The notes: generated from the sequence alone by a model not told the origin. 64,000 bases of DNA from Anaerolineae bacterium (GCA_028285185.1 JANQQD010000085.1:1-64000); one strand, 5' to 3'; shown: positions 25,541-34,862, counted from the first letter of the stretch. Numbers and translations: made by a program.

Positions 25541-26218
25541 ATGCCGATCAAACCCGTGTCCATCTGGGCGACCAGCCAGGCCCATGAAGACGAGATGAAC
25601 GACGACCACGCGATGCTCTGGCGGCGGATGATCGCGCTGATGGCCGAGCAGGATCTGACCGGGCGCACGGTGCTGGATTTCGGCTGCAACCAGGGTGGCT
25701 TTCTCAGACTGCTGCACGGCCTTCGCCCATACCAGAGGGCCGTCGGCGTCGACATCGCAACGGAGTCGGTGGCGTTGGCGGTGGCACGCCGGGGGTTGGT
25801 CCCGGCCGACTATCGGGTGGCAACGGACCTCGCCGAGTTCCCTGAGACCTTCGACATCGCCTTCAGCCACGAGGTGCTGTACCTGCTGGAAGACATTGGC
25901 GCACATGCCCGCGAGATTCACGCCGCGCTGAAGCCGGGCGGCGTCTACTACGCGGCCATCGGCTGCCATGCTGACGGCCCCGAATGGCCGCGCTGGCGCG
26001 ACCTGATCCAGACCTATTCCAGCCTGCCCGTCCACGGCCGATCCCTGGACAGCTATGCCGAGGCCTTTCGGACGGCGGGTTTTCAGGTGTTCGCACGCCG
26101 ATTCGCGGTCGACGAGTTTATCCGCATCGGCGCAAGTGATGCCTTCGCCACAGTCGGCGAGCAGCTTGACTATTATACAAGCGTCAAGACCCTGTTCCGA
26201 CTGATCAAGGCCCGATAA
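25541..26218 (+). CDS. Class I SAM-dependent methyltransferase
   Basis: This 225-residue protein has motif I VLDFGCNQGGFLRLL, a following acidic residue in VGVDIATES, and a motif IV-like FDIAFSHEVLYLLED with LKPGGVYY later, so the methyltransferase fold is clear. The substrate is unknown. The ATG at 25541 is preceded by GAGGAAGG. It is convergent with ptsP and separated from it by a short hairpin. Confidence 0.85.
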   Translation: MPIKPVSIWATSQAHEDEMNDDHAMLWRRMIALMAEQDLTGRTVLDFGCNQGGFLRLLHGLRPYQRAVGVDIATESVALAVARRGLVPADYRVATDLAEFPETFDIAFSHEVLYLLEDIGAHAREIHAALKPGGVYYAAIGCHADGPEWPRWRDLIQTYSSLPVHGRSLDSYAEAFRTAGFQVFARRFAVDEFIRIGASDAFATVGEQLDYYTSVKTLFRLIKAR

Positions 26219-26222
26219 CCAA

Positions 26223-26238
26223 GACGCCGCAAGGCGTC
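26223..26238. terminator. Short GNRA-loop hairpin between convergent genes
   Basis: GACGCC, GCAA, GGCGTC forms a 6-bp stem with a stable GCAA tetraloop. It sits directly between the methyltransferase stop and the ptsP stop, overlapping the latter by two bases. There is no T-run, so a terminator role is plausible but unproven. Confidence 0.4.
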
Positions 26239-28024
26239 ACAGCGCTTCATTGAAATCCTCGATCAGAGTGGCGATGCGGCTGCTGTCCGACTGATCCATG
26301 ATCACGTCGGCGCGGCGGCGGGCGGCGATGGTATCGATCACGCGCACCCGGCCCTTCACCCGCAACAGGGCGGCCGGCGTCATCGACAGCTCGCGGATGC
26401 CGAGCCCGATCAGCATCGCCGTATAACGCGGATCGCCCGCCATCTCACCGCAGACGCTGAACGGGATGCGGGCCCTGAACGCCGCCTGCGTGGAAAACTG
26501 GATCAGCCGCAGGACGGCGGGATGCAGGGGGTCATAGAGCCCAGCCACCTGCTCGTCGCCGCGGTCGATGGCCAGCGTGTACTGAATGAGATCGTTGGTC
26601 CCGAGTGCGAAGAAATCGCACTCGCGCGCAAAGGCGTCCGCCGCCAGGGCCGTTCCGGGGATCTCGATCATCACCCCGAAGGGGGGCAGCGACGGCGCCA
26701 TGCGCACGCGGCGACGCGCCAGGCGCCTCGCCGCGCGGTTCAAGATCTCGCGTGCACGGCGGACCTCACCGATCGTGGCGACCATCGGCAGCAGGATGCG
26801 CACCGGCCCATGGGCGCCGGCCCGCAGCATAGCCGCGAACTGCGTTTCCAACAGCTTCGGTTCGCGCAGACTGAGGCGGATCGCGCGCAGCCCAAGTGCC
26901 GGATTGTTACCCGGGCTGAACCGCGGCCCCAGGGCCGACGCCAGCTTCTCGCCGCCAATATCCAGGGTCCGCAGCGTCACCATCTTGCCGTCCATGCCTT
27001 CGACGATGCCGCGCAGCACCTCGTACTGCTCTTGCTCCGTCGGCAGGTCGTCCCGGTTCATGAACAGGAACTCGGTGCGCAACAGCCCGATGCCGTCGGC
27101 GCCCACATCCACGACCGCTGCAATTTCATGCGGCAGTTCGATATTGGCCGCCAGCGCAACAGGTATGTCGTCGCGCGTGGTCGACGGCAGCGCGATCAGG
27201 GTGCGAAGCTGTGCCTGCTCCGCCGCCAGCACGGCGCGGCGGGCCTCGTAATGCTCCAGCGTCTCGGCGCTGGGGTCGAGGATCACCTGTCCGGCGGTGC
27301 CGTCGACGATCACCGTCTGGCCGGCATGGACACGCCGCAAAAGGTCGGCGACACCCAGCACGGCCGGCAGGCCCAGCGACCGCGCCATGATCGCCGTATG
27401 CCCCTCTGCCCCGCCCATGGTCGTGGCGAACCCGGCGATCCGCTTGGGATCCATCAGCGCGGTATCGGCCGGCGTGATCTCTTCCGCCAGGATGATGCTG
27501 TCGGCCGGCAGCGTCGAATAGGCCTGGAACTGCCGGTCGATCAGGTTGCGGATCAAACGACCACCGACATCGCGGATATCCTGGATCCGCGCCGCCAGAT
27601 AGGCATCGTCCATGGCCGCGAACTGCTGGGCGATCGCCGTCATCTCTGTCTGGACGGCCCATTCGGCGTTCAGCCGCTCTTCCGTGATACGCCGTTCCAC
27701 CCCCCTGATCAGCCGAGAGCCGGAGACGATGGCGAGATGGGCGTCGAGCAGATAGCTGATCTCTTCAGCCGCGGCGTCCGGCAGGCTGGCAGACTTCGCC
27801 TTCAGCTTGCGCAGCTGTCGCCGGGCCTTGGCCACGGCTTCGGTGAAGCGCTGCTTTTCATCCTCTGCCGCGGCCTGCGTGAGCACATATTCGGGCACCT
27901 GGGCGAACCCGGTCTCAACCACATGGGCAGGGCCGATGGCGATGCCGGCGGACACGCCGAGCCCCGTCAGAGTCGCCTCCGGCAGGGATGCTCCGTCGGT
28001 AGCGCCAGTGCCTTTAGTCCTCAT
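26237..28024 (-). CDS. ptsP: PTS enzyme I (phosphoenolpyruvate-protein phosphotransferase)
   Basis: This 595-residue protein takes phosphate from phosphoenolpyruvate and passes it to HPr. The active-site His209 lies in GGAEGHTAIMARSLGLPAVLG, and the C-terminal barrel has GIGLLRTEFLF, the PEP-binding segments, and the FALGTNDLIQY and CGEMAGDP signatures. It lacks the N-terminal GAF domain of the E. coli nitrogen enzyme I. It overlaps the HPr gene by 11 bases. With no sugar permease here, it should feed a regulatory relay. Confidence 0.94.
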   Translation of the reverse strand: MRTKGTGATDGASLPEATLTGLGVSAGIAIGPAHVVETGFAQVPEYVLTQAAAEDEKQRFTEAVAKARRQLRKLKAKSASLPDAAAEEISYLLDAHLAIVSGSRLIRGVERRITEERLNAEWAVQTEMTAIAQQFAAMDDAYLAARIQDIRDVGGRLIRNLIDRQFQAYSTLPADSIILAEEITPADTALMDPKRIAGFATTMGGAEGHTAIMARSLGLPAVLGVADLLRRVHAGQTVIVDGTAGQVILDPSAETLEHYEARRAVLAAEQAQLRTLIALPSTTRDDIPVALAANIELPHEIAAVVDVGADGIGLLRTEFLFMNRDDLPTEQEQYEVLRGIVEGMDGKMVTLRTLDIGGEKLASALGPRFSPGNNPALGLRAIRLSLREPKLLETQFAAMLRAGAHGPVRILLPMVATIGEVRRAREILNRAARRLARRRVRMAPSLPPFGVMIEIPGTALAADAFARECDFFALGTNDLIQYTLAIDRGDEQVAGLYDPLHPAVLRLIQFSTQAAFRARIPFSVCGEMAGDPRYTAMLIGLGIRELSMTPAALLRVKGRVRVIDTIAARRRADVIMDQSDSSRIATLIEDFNEAL

Positions 28025-28316
28025 CGAACTTGCGCACCACGAGTTCTTCGAGCGCCTGGATCACCGCACCGGCATCGGGGCCCGTCGCAATCAGCGTGAT
28101 CGACGTGCCCGGGCTGGCCGCCAGCATCATCAATCCCATGATGCTCTGCCCGCCGACGGCCATGCCGTTGCGCTTCACCGTCACCTCTGCATCAAAGCGG
28201 CCCGCCACCTTCACGAACTTGGCGGCCGCCCGCGCATGCAGCCCCCGCTGATTGGCGATGATTACCGTGCGCGTGATCTCGGGACGGGTTTGGCGTTCCT
28301 CCAGGTCATCGTTCAT
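28014..28316 (-). CDS. ptsH: Phosphocarrier protein HPr
   Basis: This 100-residue protein has the phosphorylated His27 (NQRGLHARAAAKF), the site for enzyme I. It also has Ser58 in GQSIMGLMMLAAS, the target of the HprK kinase encoded upstream. The ATG at 28316 gives the usual HPr length with a short extra N-terminus. It overlaps both its neighbours by 11 bases, which suggests tight coupling of EIIA, HPr and enzyme I translation. Ribosome-site match is weak, consistent with coupling. Confidence 0.95.
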   Translation of the reverse strand: MNDDLEERQTRPEITRTVIIANQRGLHARAAAKFVKVAGRFDAEVTVKRNGMAVGGQSIMGLMMLAASPGTSITLIATGPDAGAVIQALEELVVRKFDED

Positions 28317-28743
28317 TTTCGTTGGCAAGAAGGCTTGATGCGATGTTGATGTATTTCTGCCCGGCGTCCCGTGCCAGGCGAACGGCTTCCGACACGCTTT
28401 CACTGGCGCGGACCGACGCCAGCTTGATCAGCATAGGCAAGTTCACGCCGGCGATCACCTCGATCCGTTCCCGCTGCATCACCGAGATCGCCAGGTTGGA
28501 CGGCGTGCCCCCGAACATATCCGTCAGCAGCACCACGCCACGGCCGCTGTCGACGCGCGCCACACAGTCCAGGATCTCCCGCCGGCGCTGCTCCATGTCA
28601 TCGTCGGGGCCGATGCACACCGCGCTGACATTGTCCTGCTCGCCCACCACATGCTCCAACGCGGCAATGAACTCCTCAGCCAGGCGTCCGTGTGTCACCA
28701 GGACCATGCCGATTTTTGCCGATGGATCCGATGGTACGGACAT
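28306..28743 (-). CDS. PTS system mannose-family EIIA component
   Basis: This 145-residue cytosolic protein has phosphorylatable His18 in VLVTHGRLAEEF and the family marker VVLLTDMFGGTPSNLA. In alphaproteobacteria this stand-alone EIIA (often called ManX or EIIA-Man) takes phosphate from HPr without an EIIB/EIIC permease. It therefore probably has a regulatory target. It follows rapZ by 23 bases. Confidence 0.94.
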   Translation of the reverse strand: MSVPSDPSAKIGMVLVTHGRLAEEFIAALEHVVGEQDNVSAVCIGPDDDMEQRRREILDCVARVDSGRGVVLLTDMFGGTPSNLAISVMQRERIEVIAGVNLPMLIKLASVRASESVSEAVRLARDAGQKYINIASSLLANENER

Positions 28744-28766
28744 GCTGAAGCCTCGTTCCTGCCAGC

Positions 28767-29681
28767 CTAGCCTGCCGCCAGGTCGCGATGGGCAAGACCG
28801 ACACGATAACCCTCATCGCGCAGCCATTGCGACAAGAGTTCGGCGACGAACACCGACCGATGCCACCCCCCGGTGCAGCCGACGGCGATCGTTAGATAGC
28901 TCTTCCCCTCGCGATTGAAGCGCGGCAGCAGCGGCCCCACCAGCCCCTTCAGCGATGCGACGAACCCGTCGAAGTCCGGATCGGCGGCAATGTAAGCCTG
29001 CACGTCGGCCTCCAGACCACTGTGAGACCGCAGATTTTCATCCCAATAGGGATTGGAGAGAAAGCGCACGTCGAACACCAGATCCGCCTCTCGCGGCAAG
29101 CCGCGCCGGAACGAGAACGACATCACCGAAACCAGCAGGCCCGGCTGACGGTCGGCGGCGAACCGCCCGCCGACGGTCCGCTTCAACTCGTGCATGTTCA
29201 AGAGCGACGTGTCGATCACCAGGTCGGCACGATCGCGGACCGGCGCCAGCACGGCACGTTCCTTCTGGATGCCGTCCGCGATCGGCCGATCCTGGGCCAG
29301 CGGATGGCGGCGCCGCGTCTCGGTGAACCGGCGCTGCAGGACTTCGACATCGGCTGTCACGAAGACCAGGCTCAGGTCGAGGTCGCGCCGCTCCCGCAGA
29401 ATGTCCACCTGTCGCAGCAGTGCGTCGGCGGCGAAGTCGCGGTTGCGGCAATCGATCACCACGGCCAACGGCGTCCCGCGGTTGTCGCCCTCTGCCACCA
29501 GATGAGGCACCAGGGCGAGCGGAAGGTTGTCCACCGCTTCATACCCCAGATCCTCAAGCCCTTTCAGTGCAGTGGACATGCCGGCCCCCGACAGACCGGT
29601 CAGCAGGACCACGCTCCGGCGCCCATTGCCAGCCGCTTGCTGCGGCGGCAGGGCCGCTCCCGGCCCGGCCCGGTCATCCAT
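28767..29681 (-). CDS. rapZ: RapZ/YvcJ family nucleotide-binding protein, altered Walker A
   Basis: This 304-residue protein is a RapZ relative. It has an N-terminal P-loop domain, DLGYEAVDNLPLAL, the nucleotide-binding segment ending VIDTSLL, and the C-terminal GCTGGWHRSV motif. In gammaproteobacteria RapZ controls GlmS through a small RNA. In alphaproteobacteria its partner is unclear, but the gene sits with hprK and PTS genes. The P-loop reads GLSGAGMST, with Met35 where Lys is expected (codon ATG). The start at 29681 overlaps the end of hprK by eight bases. Confidence 0.92.
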   Translation of the reverse strand: MDDRAGPGAALPPQQAAGNGRRSVVLLTGLSGAGMSTALKGLEDLGYEAVDNLPLALVPHLVAEGDNRGTPLAVVIDCRNRDFAADALLRQVDILRERRDLDLSLVFVTADVEVLQRRFTETRRRHPLAQDRPIADGIQKERAVLAPVRDRADLVIDTSLLNMHELKRTVGGRFAADRQPGLLVSVMSFSFRRGLPREADLVFDVRFLSNPYWDENLRSHSGLEADVQAYIAADPDFDGFVASLKGLVGPLLPRFNREGKSYLTIAVGCTGGWHRSVFVAELLSQWLRDEGYRVGLAHRDLAAG

Positions 29682-30153
29682 GGCTCGCGTCCTCCGTCCG
29701 CACCGGTGCCGCTTCGGCCGGCCATGTCGCATCGCCGCCGGGTGAAATCATCGATAGGGCGACACGCAGTTTCGCAGGCGCGGACGCATGGAACGGATCG
29801 AGGCTGATCCGCGGAACGGCCACGCCCCCCACAAGGGCCCGCGCCGGAGACGGCAGGCGCTCCAAAGGCTCGCCGGGCGCAAGATCGGCAACCAGGACAA
29901 CCTGGGCCTCGTCGACGGCCGGCACGCGGACCGGCCCGATGCCCCGGATCTCCAGCAGGCCACGCAGAACCGCCGGGGCTCGGGCGGAGACACGGCCGTC
30001 CTGCATGGACAGCACGACACGGTCGTCGGCAACCAGTTCGGCGCCGCGGTCAATCAGGCGCAGTGCCAAGTCCGATTTCCCCGACCCCGAGGGACCACGC
30101 AACATGACGCCGCGCCCCTCAAGCATGACGCAGGTGGCATGGATCGTCTCCAT
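29674..30153 (-). CDS. hprK: HPr kinase/phosphorylase, short alphaproteobacterial form
   Basis: This 159-residue protein contains only the catalytic half of the Gram-positive enzyme. It has the Walker A G20-P-S-G-S-G-K-S27 and an acidic pair after ELVADDRV. The C-terminal region has FHASAPAKLRVALSM. It phosphorylates and dephosphorylates Ser58 of HPr, thereby gating the PTS relay. The ATG at 30153 matches the usual start METIHATC; a TTG at 30189 would add 12 residues. Confidence 0.92.
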   Translation of the reverse strand: METIHATCVMLEGRGVMLRGPSGSGKSDLALRLIDRGAELVADDRVVLSMQDGRVSARAPAVLRGLLEIRGIGPVRVPAVDEAQVVLVADLAPGEPLERLPSPARALVGGVAVPRISLDPFHASAPAKLRVALSMISPGGDATWPAEAAPVRTEDASHG

Positions 30154-30218
30154 GACCGCAAAGGTGTCGTCCGGGTCTGGGCAAGTCAATCGCCCAGCCC
30201 CGGACGAACGGCCGCGTC

Positions 30219-31661
30219 TTACTGCACGCCCATCTCAAGCCGGTAGTCGGTCGCTCCTGAGAAGACATAGACGCGCACATAATAGGTCCCGGCGGAGAGC
30301 TGCTGCTGGATCTGCTCCGCCTCCGGTCCGGCAAGCAGGGACGAGCTCAGCACCGTGATCCCATCACCCGACAAGAGCTCGACATCCGCATCGCTGGTCA
30401 GCTGATCCAGCGTCAGACGGAAAGACCCGGGTGCGGTCAGATCGAAGGTGTAGAAATCGGACACGTCCGCCGGACCGACCCAGTCCCGCAGCTCCACCGG
30501 CTCGCCCGGCGTCAGCGTGACGACGCGGGCCGCTCCGGTGCTGTTGCCGGCACTGTCCTCCGGCGCGGGGCCCGCCGGCTCGGCCGAAATCTCGAGGAAA
30601 TACTCGGTGTTGCCGGAGAACGGGACCACCACGACATAGTACTCACCCGGCTCAAGCAGCACTTCCATGTATTCGGAATTGGTGCCGCCTTCCGCGGATG
30701 ACGCCAGAACCGACCCGAAATCGTCTTCCAGGCTGATATCCGCGTCGGACGACATCCCGTCCAGAGTGACGATGACGGTCGAGGATTCCGACACGCTGAA
30801 GGAAAAGTAGTCGGCAAAGTCGCCCGCGCCGATCCACTCTTCCTGCACCACGCCCAACCCGGTGACGTCACCCAAGTCGAATGCCTGGCCCGGTCCGTCA
30901 CCGGCCTGGTCGGCCGGCGGCGGGTCCGTCGGCTCACCGGAGACGACCAGCTGATAGGTCGTTTCGCCCTGGTACATGTACACTTCGATGAAATAGGTGC
31001 CGGGACCGGCGAAGTAGTCGATGAACTCCGACTCCGCGCCAGCCGCAGCGGAATCGGCCAGGTACTGCCCCGTCTCATCCAAGAGCGTGATGTCAGCGTC
31101 GGCCGACAATCCCTCCAACGAAACGGTGAGCTGCGTCCAGTCATCGAGGGTGAATTCGTAGAAATCGCTGGCATCCTGGGGCCCGACCATGCCCTCGAAG
31201 ATGCTCGGTGACGGCCCGACCTGCGGGATCAGCTGGGCCATGCTCATCGTGTTGTCGTCGGAGATGCCCGGCACACCTAACTCTGGCTGCCCTGCCGCAC
31301 CGCCAGTGCCCGGCAGCGCGATCACCACCGGTTCCAGCACCTCCGTCCAGACATAGCCGACCCGGCCGTCATCCAGTTCGACTCGGTACCAGGGGCTGCC
31401 TTGGACCCGGCCGGTCACGAAGATCTGCGCCCCGAAAGGCAGCGTCTCCATGCGGGCAGAACCGCCGTCGGGCTGCTCACGCACGGCGGCGCCGGCCCAG
31501 GTCACGAAGAACGGACCGTCGATGACCTCGGCGATCTGAACCGCCTCTTCTTCTATTTCGTCTTCGGCATCCTGGGCAAAAGCCGGCCACGACAAGGTGG
31601 CAGCGGATGCCAAAGCCAACGCAGGCAGCCAGCCAGCGCGGGCACGCAAGCGGTCGGTCAT
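30219..31661 (-). CDS. Secreted SH3-domain protein with three tandem PPC-like domains
   Basis: This 480-residue protein has a signal peptide cleaved after AFA (residue 29), an acidic segment (31-44), one bacterial SH3 domain (about 45-112; VREQPDGGSARMETLPFG...WYRVELDDGRVGYVW), a linker, then three repeats resembling the pre-peptidase C-terminal (PPC) beta-sandwich at about 160-242, 276-361 and 395-478. Each repeat contains SADADI-like or SDADV-like and GxYY/GTYFV motifs. No peptidase domain is present. Many alphaproteobacteria have chvG directly next to hprK. Here this gene lies between them, in the same direction. Confidence 0.85.
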   Translation of the reverse strand: MTDRLRARAGWLPALALASAATLSWPAFAQDAEDEIEEEAVQIAEVIDGPFFVTWAGAAVREQPDGGSARMETLPFGAQIFVTGRVQGSPWYRVELDDGRVGYVWTEVLEPVVIALPGTGGAAGQPELGVPGISDDNTMSMAQLIPQVGPSPSIFEGMVGPQDASDFYEFTLDDWTQLTVSLEGLSADADITLLDETGQYLADSAAAGAESEFIDYFAGPGTYFIEVYMYQGETTYQLVVSGEPTDPPPADQAGDGPGQAFDLGDVTGLGVVQEEWIGAGDFADYFSFSVSESSTVIVTLDGMSSDADISLEDDFGSVLASSAEGGTNSEYMEVLLEPGEYYVVVVPFSGNTEYFLEISAEPAGPAPEDSAGNSTGAARVVTLTPGEPVELRDWVGPADVSDFYTFDLTAPGSFRLTLDQLTSDADVELLSGDGITVLSSSLLAGPEAEQIQQQLSAGTYYVRVYVFSGATDYRLEMGVQ

Positions 31662-31770
31662 AATGTATCGTCTCCCGGATTGTGCGAGGCCATTACGTCG
31701 ACTCTCGCGGTCGCGCATTGGCGGGGACCGGGCGCGCCGCATCCCCACCTCCCTGTTGCTGCCGACGCAT

Positions 31771-33822
31771 TTATAGCGCCGGCACACGCACGGTAAACCG
31801 CGCGCCGTTGGTGTCTTGCCGGTTCTCCGCCGTGATGGTGCCGTCGTGGGCTTCCACGATCTGCTTTGAGATGCTGAGGCCGAGACCGGAATGGGTGCCG
31901 AACTTCTCGCTCGACGGCCGCTCGCTGTAGAAGCGGTCGAAGATCGCCTCAAGCTTGGTGGGCGGGATGCCCGGCCCGTCGTCTTCAACCACGACTTCGA
32001 CGGCCTCACCCAAGCGTCGCGCGATCAACGTGATCGTTCCATCCGGCGGAGAGAAGCTTACGGCGTTACCGATCAGGTTGCGGAAAACCTGGACCAGCCG
32101 GCCCTCAAGCCCCGGAACGCGAAGCTGGGTTTCGGGCGACTGCAGCCGGACGACCACACGCGGCCCGCCATCGTCGGTGGCGGTCTGGTAGAGCTCCGAC
32201 AGCATGCGCAGCATCTCTGCGATGTCGACCGGTTCCGCCGCAGCGCGCGACAGCTCCGCATCCAGCCGCGAAGCATCGGAGATATCGCTGATCAGCCGGT
32301 TCAGGCGCTGCACATCCTCCACGATGATGCCCATCAGGCGACGCTGCTGTTCCGGATCGGTGATGCGGGCCGTGGTCTCCACGGCGCTGCGCAGCGAGGT
32401 CAGCGGGTTCTTGATCTCATGCGCCACATCGGCCGCGAAACGCTCGATGGCGTCCATGCGGGCCCAGAGGGCCTCGGTCATATCGCGCAGAGAGCCCGAA
32501 AGGTCGCCGATCTCGTCACGGCGGCGGCGGAAATCGGGGATTTCGTGCTGCCGGCTCAGGCCGCGCCGCACCCGGTCGGCGGCTTCGGCCAGACGGCGGA
32601 TCGGCCGCGTGATGGAGGAAGCCAGGTACGTGGACAGCAGGATGGTGATGGCAAGCGCGAAGGCAAAGACCTTCAGAATGTCCTCGCGAACACTCTGGAT
32701 GGCGCGATCGATGCCGAGATTGTCCGCCGTGACCATCACCGCGCCGAGCACGACGCGCAGCCGCTGAACCGGAACGGCGACCCCGATCATGATGTCCGCG
32801 CTCTCGGTCGTCCAAGTCTCGATACCGATATCGCCAGTCAGCGCAGTCACGACCGGAACGTAATCCGCCGCCCTCTGGTCCGGACGCTCGCGGTAGATTG
32901 CCCACCTGCGGCGTTCCGGCATCAATTCGGTTACCCAGAGATACGCGGCGTCGAAGGTCTCACGCAGCCAGCTGCGCTGCTGCAGCGGCGGCAGCGGCTC
33001 GATCTCGACAGCACCGCCTGAGCCGACCCCGATAAGAAAGCGGCTGTCGGCCGTCAGCGTGCCGTCGACGTCGAACAGCCGCGTCCGGGTGCCCGTCGTC
33101 TCGAACAGGCGCCGGACCATCTGTCGCGCCAGTTCCGGATCGATCCCCTGCTCCCCATCGGCATCGCCGACAATAGTGCCTTCGGCCAAAGCACCCGCAA
33201 AGATATCGGCCTGACTGCGCAGCACCTCGATTTCGGCTTGGATCAGACGATCCTCGTACCGGCCCAGATAGAGCAGCCCGCCGACCAGGATCAGCAGGGC
33301 AAGGACGTTAACCGCCAGAACACGGGCCGTGAGCTTCGAAACCGACCGGCGTCGATAGCGGCCGGCCGCACGGCCGTTCGGTTGGCGCCGCGGACGGCGC
33401 GCCTCTTTGCTGCGCTGCCGCGGTTTCCGCCGCGCCGCACGCCTGGGTTCGGAGGTCTTCGCCGGCACGTCCGGAGCGGGCGCCGCGACGGCATCGGGTC
33501 TCGCAGCCTCAAGCTTCGGTCTGTCGCCGTCCCTCTGCGGCCGATCGCCCGCTTTCGGCCCGGCAACCACGGGCGCAGCCACTGCCTCCCGGTCCGCGTC
33601 GCGGCCAAGGCGCGGTGGCGACGGTGCTCTGGGCGTCACAGAGGCGGGCGGGGGTGCGCGAAGGCCGTGATCTTCCTGTGCTCGATCGGCTTCAAGATCG
33701 CCGGAGTCGTGAGCTTCCGACGCCGCATCTTCGCCGTCGGAGACGACGCGCAGCCGCGGCCCATCGCCCGTGGCGCCGCCCGTCCCCTGTCCGGGTCTGC
33801 CGAGATGCGGGCCGGCCGTCAT
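31771..33822 (-). CDS. chvG: ChvG/ExoS-type sensor histidine kinase
   Basis: This 683-residue kinase has an unusual extra N-terminal tail (1-160, rich in Ala, Pro, Arg and Asp, presumably cytoplasmic and disordered), and transmembrane helices at about 165-187 and 380-402. The periplasmic sensor domain between them is of the stimulus-sensing type. A HAMP region follows, then the phosphorylated His468 in AADVAHEIKNPLTSL and an ATPase domain with GNAVSF and EDDGPGIPP...GLGLSISKQIVEAH. ChvG responds to acid and envelope stress and phosphorylates ChvI. Confidence 0.94.
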   Translation of the reverse strand: MTAGPHLGRPGQGTGGATGDGPRLRVVSDGEDAASEAHDSGDLEADRAQEDHGLRAPPPASVTPRAPSPPRLGRDADREAVAAPVVAGPKAGDRPQRDGDRPKLEAARPDAVAAPAPDVPAKTSEPRRAARRKPRQRSKEARRPRRQPNGRAAGRYRRRSVSKLTARVLAVNVLALLILVGGLLYLGRYEDRLIQAEIEVLRSQADIFAGALAEGTIVGDADGEQGIDPELARQMVRRLFETTGTRTRLFDVDGTLTADSRFLIGVGSGGAVEIEPLPPLQQRSWLRETFDAAYLWVTELMPERRRWAIYRERPDQRAADYVPVVTALTGDIGIETWTTESADIMIGVAVPVQRLRVVLGAVMVTADNLGIDRAIQSVREDILKVFAFALAITILLSTYLASSITRPIRRLAEAADRVRRGLSRQHEIPDFRRRRDEIGDLSGSLRDMTEALWARMDAIERFAADVAHEIKNPLTSLRSAVETTARITDPEQQRRLMGIIVEDVQRLNRLISDISDASRLDAELSRAAAEPVDIAEMLRMLSELYQTATDDGGPRVVVRLQSPETQLRVPGLEGRLVQVFRNLIGNAVSFSPPDGTITLIARRLGEAVEVVVEDDGPGIPPTKLEAIFDRFYSERPSSEKFGTHSGLGLSISKQIVEAHDGTITAENRQDTNGARFTVRVPAL

Positions 33823-33995
33823 CGCCGCCCTGCCGGTCGTTGGTGCAAAAGTCGGCCCCCCGCAGCACGACTTGGATCGTCTACGTCCCGCACATGGTCA
33901 GTGAGTGGCCTCGGGGCCGTCATCCCCGGAGCGGGGCGGCGGGCCCGGCACCGAAGGATGCGGCCGCCGGCATAGCCGTCGTCCGCATGCCCACA

Positions 33996-34697
33996 CTATT
34001 CCTTGTAGCGGTATCCGACGCCATACAGCGTCTCGATCTGGGCGAACTCGCCATCGACCGCCTTGAACTTCTTGCGGATACGCTTGATATGGCTGTCGAT
34101 CGTCCGGTCGTCGACATAGATATGCTCGCCATAGGCAGCATCCATCAGCTGATCGCGGCTCTTCACATGGCCCGGCCGCTGCGCCAGCGCCTTGACCAGC
34201 AGGAACTCCGTGACCGTCAGGTCGATGGCGCCGCCGTGCCACATACAGGCGTGGCGGTTGCTGTCCAGCGTCAGAGGACCACGCGTCAGCACGGCGTTCG
34301 GGTCCGCCTTCACCTGCGGGTCGGCGTTGACCAGCTGCTCGCGCCGTAACAGGGCGCGGATCCGCTCGATCAGCAGACGCTGGGAGAACGGCTTCTTGAT
34401 GTAGTCGTCCGCGCCCATACGCAGGCCCAGGAGTTCGTCCACCTCGTCGTCCTTGGACGTGAGGAAGATCACCGGCATGTTGGACGTCTTGCGCAGCCGC
34501 TGCAGCAGCTCCATCCCGTCCATCCGCGGCATCTTGATGTCCAGCACCGCCACGTCGACCGGACGGTGCGAGAGCCCCCGCAACGCTTCGTCGCCATCGG
34601 CGTAGGTCTTGACCTCGAACCCCTCGGCTTCGAGCGCCATGGACACCGATGTCAGGATATTGCGGTCGTCATCGACCAGGGCGATGGTATTGCTCAC
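33996..34697 (-). CDS. chvI: ChvI response regulator
   Basis: This 233-residue OmpR-class regulator has a receiver domain with acidic pocket Asp10/Asp11, phosphorylation site Asp53 (VLDIKMP) and Lys in IKKPF. A winged-helix DNA-binding domain follows, ending YGVGYRYKE, with the [10 protein letters not shown] recognition region. The GTG start at 34697 gives the standard length; GAGGAG lies 11 bases upstream. It is followed by chvG after a 173-base gap on the same strand and is divergent from the HugZ-like gene. Confidence 0.94.
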   Translation of the reverse strand: MSNTIALVDDDRNILTSVSMALEAEGFEVKTYADGDEALRGLSHRPVDVAVLDIKMPRMDGMELLQRLRKTSNMPVIFLTSKDDEVDELLGLRMGADDYIKKPFSQRLLIERIRALLRREQLVNADPQVKADPNAVLTRGPLTLDSNRHACMWHGGAIDLTVTEFLLVKALAQRPGHVKSRDQLMDAAYGEHIYVDDRTIDSHIKRIRKKFKAVDGEFAQIETLYGVGYRYKE

Positions 34698-34862
34698 CTT
34701 AGCACAAGCTCCTCTTGCCGGACGCGACCGCGCCGGGGCGCATCGATGCCAGCATTGATGCGGAGTATGGCGCATTTGCGGTGCCGCTGTCACGGTGACG
34801 GGCAGGAATGGGGCGACTTGGCGACCGTTTGAGGCCAGAGCAAGGGGAAACGCGAGCCGAAC

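Noticed and set aside
26522-28099. 525-codon plus-strand open frame opposite ptsP
   Set aside because: Antisense shadow; the minus strand encodes a full enzyme I.
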